64,000 nt of DNA from Ulva prolifera. Its lineage: Eukaryota > Chlorophyta > Ulvophyceae > Ulvales > Ulvaceae. Made by a program: the position numbers and the translations under genes. Within the stretch, counting starts at the first letter, position 1. Each line of letters begins with the position of its first letter. Positions 57,952-64,000 of the stretch are shown one piece after another. Below the pieces are notes generated by a model, which was not told the origin of the DNA, did not search any database, and saw nothing but the letters and a program-made list of their open reading frames with translations. The DNA is taken from positions 1,240,001 through 1,304,000 of the forward strand of contig CM041196.1 in the NCBI GenBank assembly GCA_023078555.1, in the 5' to 3' direction.

Positions 57952-58119
57952 ACATCATGATGTGACCACAGGGGCACCGACATCTATAGCTGTAGCTACA
58001 GATAAAACTGATGCCACGTGTAAAATGACTGAATTCATGTGGTGGACAGGCGCACCTGGCACTGGCATTATTGCCATTCGGGTCCCCGGCACTGGCCAGC
58101 GGCCTTCTGTGGTGTGATG

Positions 58120-58147
58120 CCGCAAACGCATCATGATGCGTTTGCGG
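58120..58147. repeat. Perfect 28-bp palindrome
   Basis: Two 14-base arms without spacer, centred between 58133 and 58134. Symmetry resumes beyond a 3-base insertion on the right. Confidence 0.95.
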
Positions 58148-58273
58148 CCGCATCAGAGCTCTAGGAGGCTGCAATGCGGGCTGTAGATTAAACTGTTTTT
58201 CATGAGCCATATCTTCTTGGGACATACACAACTCCGGACACCCAGGACCAAATATAAATGCGCATTCATGCAT

Positions 58274-58345
58274 CGGATCCAAGTGCTTCACCCGCGGCCA
58301 TGCTGTACAGCACGTGCGTACGGACGGGTGAACCACTTGGATCCG
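58274..58345. repeat. Inverted repeat, 21-bp arms, 30-base spacer
   Basis: Arms 58274-58294 and 58325-58345 differ at one position and contain GGATCC. Confidence 0.93.
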
Positions 58346-59042
58346 AAATCGCTACCAGACGACCGTACGCAGTCCTCAGGGCCCCCTCCTGCGCTAAGCC
58401 ATGTGGCCACGCGCGCACGCCTGTTTCGATTCCCCAGCGTGCACACAGAATCAAACACACGACCTCCGGCAAAGAGGAGGCGCTTAAACCGCCTGCAACC
58501 CGTTGGACAGGTGTTTGTGTATCACATTGACCAGTTGTACGGCTAGGTGGGAGCCTGCTCAATACTAAGCAGGCATGTGTTACAAGGACAAAGCAAGCAA
58601 GGCAGGTAGCACCGCGGGCAACAACCAGGGGAACTGCACACCCACACCATCAGCAACACAACCGCGCCACGTCAGCACCCGCAGGCATGTGCGGTTTCCC
58701 CGCCGCAGCAATGACGAGGCCCACGTCTTCATCAGCAGGCAGTGGCAGGCGCCAGTGATCCACCTCGATCGGCCTGGTGCCCGGGGCCCTGGCCACATGG
58801 CCAGAGACGTGCGGAGCAGCCTCCCGCGAGGCTCCCTGCCGCATGCACATATGGTATCGCTGCATCCGCATCGCCGCATCAGCAGGGCCAGGTGCCGTAC
58901 GGCACGCGTAGTTGCGGAGCGGCGTAGCCGTGCCTCCCGGAACCGCGGCCGTTCGTGATACGAGGGTGACGGCGGCGAGGCGGGCAGCACCGCGCGACCG
59001 GCAAGCAGTGCAAGAGCACAACCACCCGCTAGCCCGGTCCAA

Positions 59043-59075
59043 CGCACCCACGCCACAGACTGTGGCGTGGGTGCG
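59043..59075. repeat. Perfect hairpin, 16-bp arms, 1-base spacer
   Basis: Arms 59043-59058 and 59060-59075, built on CACCCACGCCACAG. Confidence 0.95.
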
Positions 59076-59217
59076 CACAGCAGACGTACCCATGCGTGTC
59101 GTCGGCAGACACCACCTCGGGCACGCCTGTCACCGGGCCTGGGAGCGCCACATGGCGTAACGCAGCCCGGTGATAGCGGCATGCATGCATGCATGCATAC
59201 AGCGGCGCAGTGGTCCA

Positions 59218-59248
59218 GTCCAGTGATATGACTGCTGTGCCACTGGAC
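59218..59248. repeat. Hairpin element, GTCCAGTG arms, copy 2
   Basis: Eight-base perfect arms with a 15-base loop, matching 50879-50911 when reversed. A partial third copy lies at 59287-59310. Confidence 0.8.
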
Positions 59249-61319
59249 CCTTGCACGTTGCGACGCGCAAGGATCTGGTGGTGTAGCGGCCATACAATTG
59301 GACTGCCACAAAATCTGGCTTCTCTGAGATCTGAGGCTGGCCACTCCTCCACCCCACCCCGAGGTGAAGGTGCGGCAGGCGTGACTGTACCGTTCAGCGC
59401 CTATTCTGGCAGCGGTGGGGTCGGTGGCGATGTCAGCGACAGATCGACAGAAGCACTCCGACCTGTTTTGCACCAGATGCATCTCATCAGCTGCGCGGCC
59501 GCAGGACGCATTCAATGATGTCGGCCACCCCAGGGCAGACTGCGCCAGCGCGGCCGCCAATTGTTAACACCGTTGCCGCGTCCTCCTCCTCCTCCTCGGT
59601 GCAGTGCCCCGATCATGCTCGTGATCAGCTCGGGGGGGGGGGGGGGCTGTTCGGGCTGGGCACAGCGCTATGTATCATCTGATCAGGTGAGACTCACCAA
59701 TGATGCTGCACAGGCAGCGTGGCTGGCGGCCTTTGATGTGTGGCTGCGGTGCCTCGGAGGTGCCTTTGGGAAGGGAGGTGCCTTACGCCAACTGGGGATC
59801 ATCCGCGGTCTGTGGTGTGGCTTCGCTGCGCTTTGCAGCCTTGGGGATCCTGCGGCACCGGTGCTACCTTCCGACCTCACGGAAAGCTGTCCTTGCACTA
59901 TTTCGCGGCAGCCACCACACGCGCTGCAGCAGCCTCGCGGTGTCAGGTCGCGGTGTACAACCTGTTATCATCTATTCATGCGCGCAGCCTCGCGGTAGTA
60001 CGGTGGCTGTAAACGGAAGGCACGCGTGGAACCGTCAGGACGCCGCAGTGCCGGCGGTGTATGTGCATGTGGAAACGGACACCCGCGGTCCATATCCCGC
60101 TCAACATCATCCAGGTGCACCGGGGCGGGTGCCTCGGTGGTGTCGACAGTATTTAGCTGAATGCAGATGAACACGCAGCTGTCTGCTGCTCAGTTGTATA
60201 AAAACCTAGCCACCGATGGATTTATGATGCACTGCATAAAGTGAAACTTGTATCTGGATGGATTCGGGCGTTCTGTGCGTGTTCTTTGTGTTCTGGTTCG
60301 TTGGCCGCGGGCACACATACTTGTTTGGTCGTATTCATAGATGTCTCACGAAGCGGCACGTGCTGTCGACCGTGAGCATGGCTACGACGATCAAACTAGT
60401 CGGAGATGGTGCGCATGAGGGTTTGGCTGTCAGCTGTGCAAGCCGTCTCGCGGAGGGGAACAGAGCAGGCGACATGAGGTCTGTGGATGCAGGTCGTCGG
60501 GTGGGTGTGGAGTCATGGCTGTGCGCGTTGCGGGCACATGTTTGCTTCATCGTGTGCAATCAAGGTGTCAGTACTAGTTGATCACGCGATGATCGAGGCC
60601 TCGCGAGGCCACTGGTTTCGGGCGCGGTGAATGGCAGCTGCCCTTGTGCCACAGGCCGCTGGTGACTGTATGACGCACGCACAGCCCTTGGGGTGCACCA
60701 GGCGTGCATGCATCAATGATTCGCGCAAACGCATCTGCGACCAGCGCAACACTTGCCCGGTGTCCGCATGCACACAGCCCTGCAGAAAGGCGCTTGCCAG
60801 TTGACCACTCGAATATTGTCTGTCTGTTGCAGCCATCGCATAGCCATCACGAACGTGTTCGGATGTGCATTTGCTAGCTGAAGCGGCGCTTTGCTTGCAC
60901 CTCGACAGTGTTGCTTGTACCGATATCCAGCCGCGTGATCCGTCGAATGCTGTAGGAGAGTCGGTTATATGGCCGCTCGATCAAACTGTTTATGTTATTG
61001 CTGGAGCTGCTGAATAAGCTTCTCCAGCGCGGTTGTTTCGAATACGACGGTTCATGTTGCGCCAGCGACAGTAGATAAGCAGTACTGCAGATTTATTTAT
61101 CGTTGTAGTAGCCTCTCAGTTTGTTTGCTCAGGCAAGGGCAGTAAGTTTCAAGGGTGAGTTCCCATGGCCGGCACTTGTGGGCTCGGGCGTTCTCCGTGT
61201 CCTCGCCAGCAATGCGCAGCATCATCATCCTGAACGCGGCGACGTTCTGTCGCTCTGAAGTTGACGTTATTTCAGTTTTGTGAAGGCGACCATGCTTGTG
61301 CAGGTGACTACTGTCGTCC

Positions 61320-64000
61320 ATGGCCAAAGAGAGGGTCGCCAAGGTGGAAGGACCGTCGCAGTCTCAGAGGATGATGAGGCGCTGGTTCTGGCTGATAGCA
61401 ATACTATCTGCGACATGTGTTGCCGAGGTAATTGCGTATATCTCGGCACAGTGGCAACCGGGTGACCTCGACAATGATGTCAAGGTCGCTACCGGCAAGC
61501 CATCCTGGCGCTCGCTCAGCCGCATCGGGCACGAGCTCTTGGCAAAAAATAGCCACCAGTATGGTTTCTTCCCATGGATTGATCACTCTGTTGCTTGCTC
61601 TCCGTCACGCGCGAAAGCTGATGCTGTATCACGAACCAAGCCGAGCCCATTGCCAGAGACGGATGGCAGCTTGGCTGATGACATTACAAGTATCCGATTC
61701 CTCTGCAGGTCGTCTTCTAAAGTGCAGGCGTCTGACCCGTACGTCAAGGATTGGCCCAACACAATCGCCATCTGTGCTGTCATGAAAGCAGAGCGGGCGC
61801 AGGATGTCAAGGAGTTCATCGACTACCACAGGTAAGTCTCACTTGCACGCAATACCTACTTTCAGCTCGGGGACATGCAGTTCATCAGCGAAGCGGGCAA
61901 GCTCTGCGTGTTCCGTGCGCGATCGTTGTTGCAGCGCCTTTGGATGAGCAGATCAGAGTCGCCTCAACAAGTTAGCGTGTAGTGCTTATTGCGTGAATCC
62001 GCAGGAACTGGCTGCAGGCATGTGTCCCCTTTTTTTATTTTGTTTTTGTGGGGCTCGTGCCGCGTCCGCCGTTGCACCGGGTCAGCACTACTGTCGGCCC
62101 AGCACTGTCGACTTCACAAACATCCGATGCCGTTTATACCTCTTGCTAAACGTATACGTGTTGTATCAACGCATGATACGGTGATATGAGTTCCCGCATG
62201 TTTGTGTGAGGGGTGCATGTGCTGTCGTCGAGACCTCTGCCTGCCTCGCGTCGCGCATCACCTTGGCTGTTGTTCCGACACCCGATATAAAGAAGAGCTA
62301 TGATGTCTTGACGCGTTCGCTGATCAACAATGCGCCACTGGCACCGGCATGACTGCTCCATCACTGAGTCGGTTGTGCACATCTCCTCCCTACTCCCATG
62401 ATGTGCACACAGCCCCTTGATCAGCGCCTGGTCTGCCGCTCGTGTATGAGCATTCACATCGCAGTGTCTGCATCGTGTCGAATCGTATAGACACGTATGG
62501 TGCGGACGTGTGACTGCAGCTACATGCACAGCATTGCGTGGTGGCGGGTGACACCAAGCATGCTTGAGGCTGTCTGTGTCAATGTGGCATGCAGCATTCA
62601 ACGTGCTCGAGGTACACTGCTTCCGTTGAAAGATGTCTTGTTCCTGCCTGGCTGTGGGTCCGCGGCGCACACGGTCATGCAGCCTCAGGCTGTTCCCCGC
62701 CACTGCATCCGTCCACCAGCCAACACCTCACCAGCAAACACCTCGTGTCAACGCTGGCTGCATGCGCCCACCCCCCAGCCACTGAGCACAGCACCAGGCC
62801 TGTCCACACATTCACCAATGCAAGTTCACGCCAGGACAGCCCTCCCCTCGCACAGCGGCCCGCAGTCCCTGTGCGTGGGCTCACCGGACCAGTGGACACC
62901 AGTGGACACCCGGGACCGCAGCCCCCCCAGGCCCACTGCACCACCGTCCACACATGTCAACATATATATGTATATACTAGTTTGCAAGCAGCAACGTGTG
63001 CGCCCTTCAACACAGGCTGACTGTAGCATGCATCGCGCGGCCCCGGCGTGCGCGAGTTTCAGCCAAATTATCACGGTTCCTGCATTTTCACATACTTTTG
63101 ATGACAAGGTTGATTGTATGACCATATGATAACAGAGCTCCAGCCACGCCGGAGGAGCTAGCCAATGTGCTGAGCTGTCTTCACGCCAGGCTGCCATGCA
63201 GGTGGGTAGGTGTGGACTCATTCTTCCTCCGCGAGAACGGCGACAGCTGTGCGATTCAGAAGGACCTGCAGCCGTACGTCGACGCCGGGGTGCTCGACCT
63301 CGACACGCTGCCCGGCCCAAAGCACCCGACGCAGACGAACTGGTACAATGCGTGCGCGCTCAAGGCCTCCAAGCACCACAGCTGGGTCGCGTTCATCGAC
63401 CTCGACGAGTTCATGATAGTCCTCAAGCGGTGCGGCAATTATCCCCCCCCCCCCCCCCCCATCCCGGGGGGGGCTGATGTTTGACGTAGGATTTTATCGC
63501 TTTGTTGGGCTTGCGTCCGACAAGGCCTCTCAGCGCGGCAAGTCTGTCGCGCGTGGTCGGGTGGGCCGTGCTTACTCTGGCAGCTGTGAATGCGGGTCTG
63601 GGGCCGCGGCCGGAAATCTGCTCGGGATGGGATCTCCTCCGTCACTGCAAGTTAGCTGTCGCTGCGTTGAGGCAGGGCGAGACGGGGCGGGTCCGATGAC
63701 CGCTGCTGCATGCGTGTGCAACGGTGCAGGGAGTAGGCCGCGGCGGTCCGGGTTGTGGCAGTAGAGAACAGGCTGCGGTCACTCAACCCCCCCCCCCCCC
63801 CCCCCCCCACTTCTGGAGCTGTGGCGTGCAGCAACATCCGGTCGTAAGACCCCACCAGATCTGAGAGGGCTGCAAGTCAACCCGGCGCGCTGGTGTGCAG
63901 GAAGCAGGCGGTGGTGGAGCGCAACGCGCTGAAGGAGATGCTGCGCGCGAGCTTCCGCTACACCTCGGCGGTGTCGATGCAGTGGGTGCTCTTCGGCAGC
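61320..64000 (+). CDS. Type II membrane glycosyltransferase, GT92/DUF23-like (C-terminus off the right edge)
   Basis: Exons 61320-61831, 63202-63429 and 63901 to the window end, phases 2 and 2, 280 residues visible. It starts with a short basic cytosolic tail and a signal anchor (RRWFWLIAILSATCVAEVIA), as in Golgi glycosyltransferases. A stem follows, and then the catalytic domain: IAICAVMKAE, VKEFIDYHR-WVGVDSFFLRENG, NWYNACALKASKHHSWVAFI and DLDEF, a DxD-type metal and nucleotide-sugar site. It continues with YTSAVSMQWVLFGS. These match the family 92/DUF23 pattern (ICAVxK, WxDYHR, FxDxDEF, WxxFGS). Donor and acceptor sugars cannot be read from the sequence. The second intron carries two C-tracts. 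Confidence 0.85.
63443..63473. repeat. C18 tract facing a G8 tract
   Basis: Eighteen C starting 14 bases after the 5' splice site of the second glycosyltransferase intron, followed by ATCCC and eight G, able to pair as a hairpin. Confidence 0.9.
63787..63808. repeat. C22 homopolymer in the same intron
   Basis: Twenty-two C about 90 bases before the 3' splice site. Confidence 0.95.

Larger units (their letters stand above)
57359..61319. other. Gene-poor interval rich in palindromes and hairpins
   Basis: Between the divergent CGI121 and glycosyltransferase genes. Besides the inverted repeats listed separately, it holds a CATG run near 59180-59198, a G15 tract at 59632-59646, and an unassigned helical frame at 59688-59862 (plus) that could be an exon. 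A TATA-like TATAAAA near 60197 lies upstream of a 107-codon frame (60258-60581) with no recognisable domain. Confidence 0.4.

Noticed and set aside
58425-58520. Possible minus-strand tRNA (GTTTGATTC B-box-like motif)
   Set aside because: Anticodon loop would be 8 bases and the T-stem does not pair.
58580-59560. 326-codon minus frame
   Set aside because: Runs across several perfect hairpins with no domain; likely chance in GC-rich repeats.

Overview
The window is nuclear DNA of a GC-rich, intron-rich photosynthetic eukaryote, most likely a green alga (inference). Genes are split by GT-AG introns whose donors mostly read GTGCGC or GTACGC. The proteins are eukaryotic (ATG7, GLE1, a KEOPS subunit, a PWWP protein), and a stand-alone tryptophan synthase alpha subunit carries a plastid-like leader. 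There are no bacterial operons, rRNAs or CRISPR arrays. Exon models come from homology plus phase-consistent splice sites read by eye, not from transcripts.

Layout. 1-3406: 3' part of ATG7 (+). 4812-5651: small two-helix membrane protein, TMEM242-like (-). 6049-7081: short PWWP-domain protein (+). 7590-9896: armadillo-repeat protein (-). 10247-12361: tryptophan synthase alpha (+). About 11.8-39.2 kb: a four-unit tandem segmental duplication. Each unit holds a divergent pair of unrecognised genes: a basic Lys/Ala-rich protein (-) and a secreted protein with a long acidic DEG/NEG repeat followed by a Cys/Ala-rich domain (+). The units are bounded on the left by the last exon of the tryptophan synthase gene, intact in unit 1 and decayed in units 2-4. 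On the right they are bounded by the 3' end of a secreted, extremely cationic Arg/His-rich protein, intact at 39236-40447 and a fragment in unit 1. 39236-43424: two divergent paralogs of that cationic protein. 44436-49037: GLE1 (-), with an unusual Gly/Arg-rich tail. 51707-53114: 3' part of a putative beta-helix membrane protein (+). 55537-57358: CGI121/TPRKB (-). 61320-64000: a GT92/DUF23-type glycosyltransferase (+) running off the right edge.

Housekeeping genes flank the array: autophagy, Trp synthesis, mRNA export, t6A tRNA modification and glycosylation. The array itself encodes secreted polyelectrolytes, acidic DEG proteins beside cationic Arg/His-rich proteins, and is the most novel part of the window. 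The longer gene-poor stretches (49.0-51.7, 53.1-55.5 and 57.4-61.3 kb) carry perfect palindromes, hairpins and short dispersed repeats. Several introns contain G or C homopolymers of 15-30 bases.
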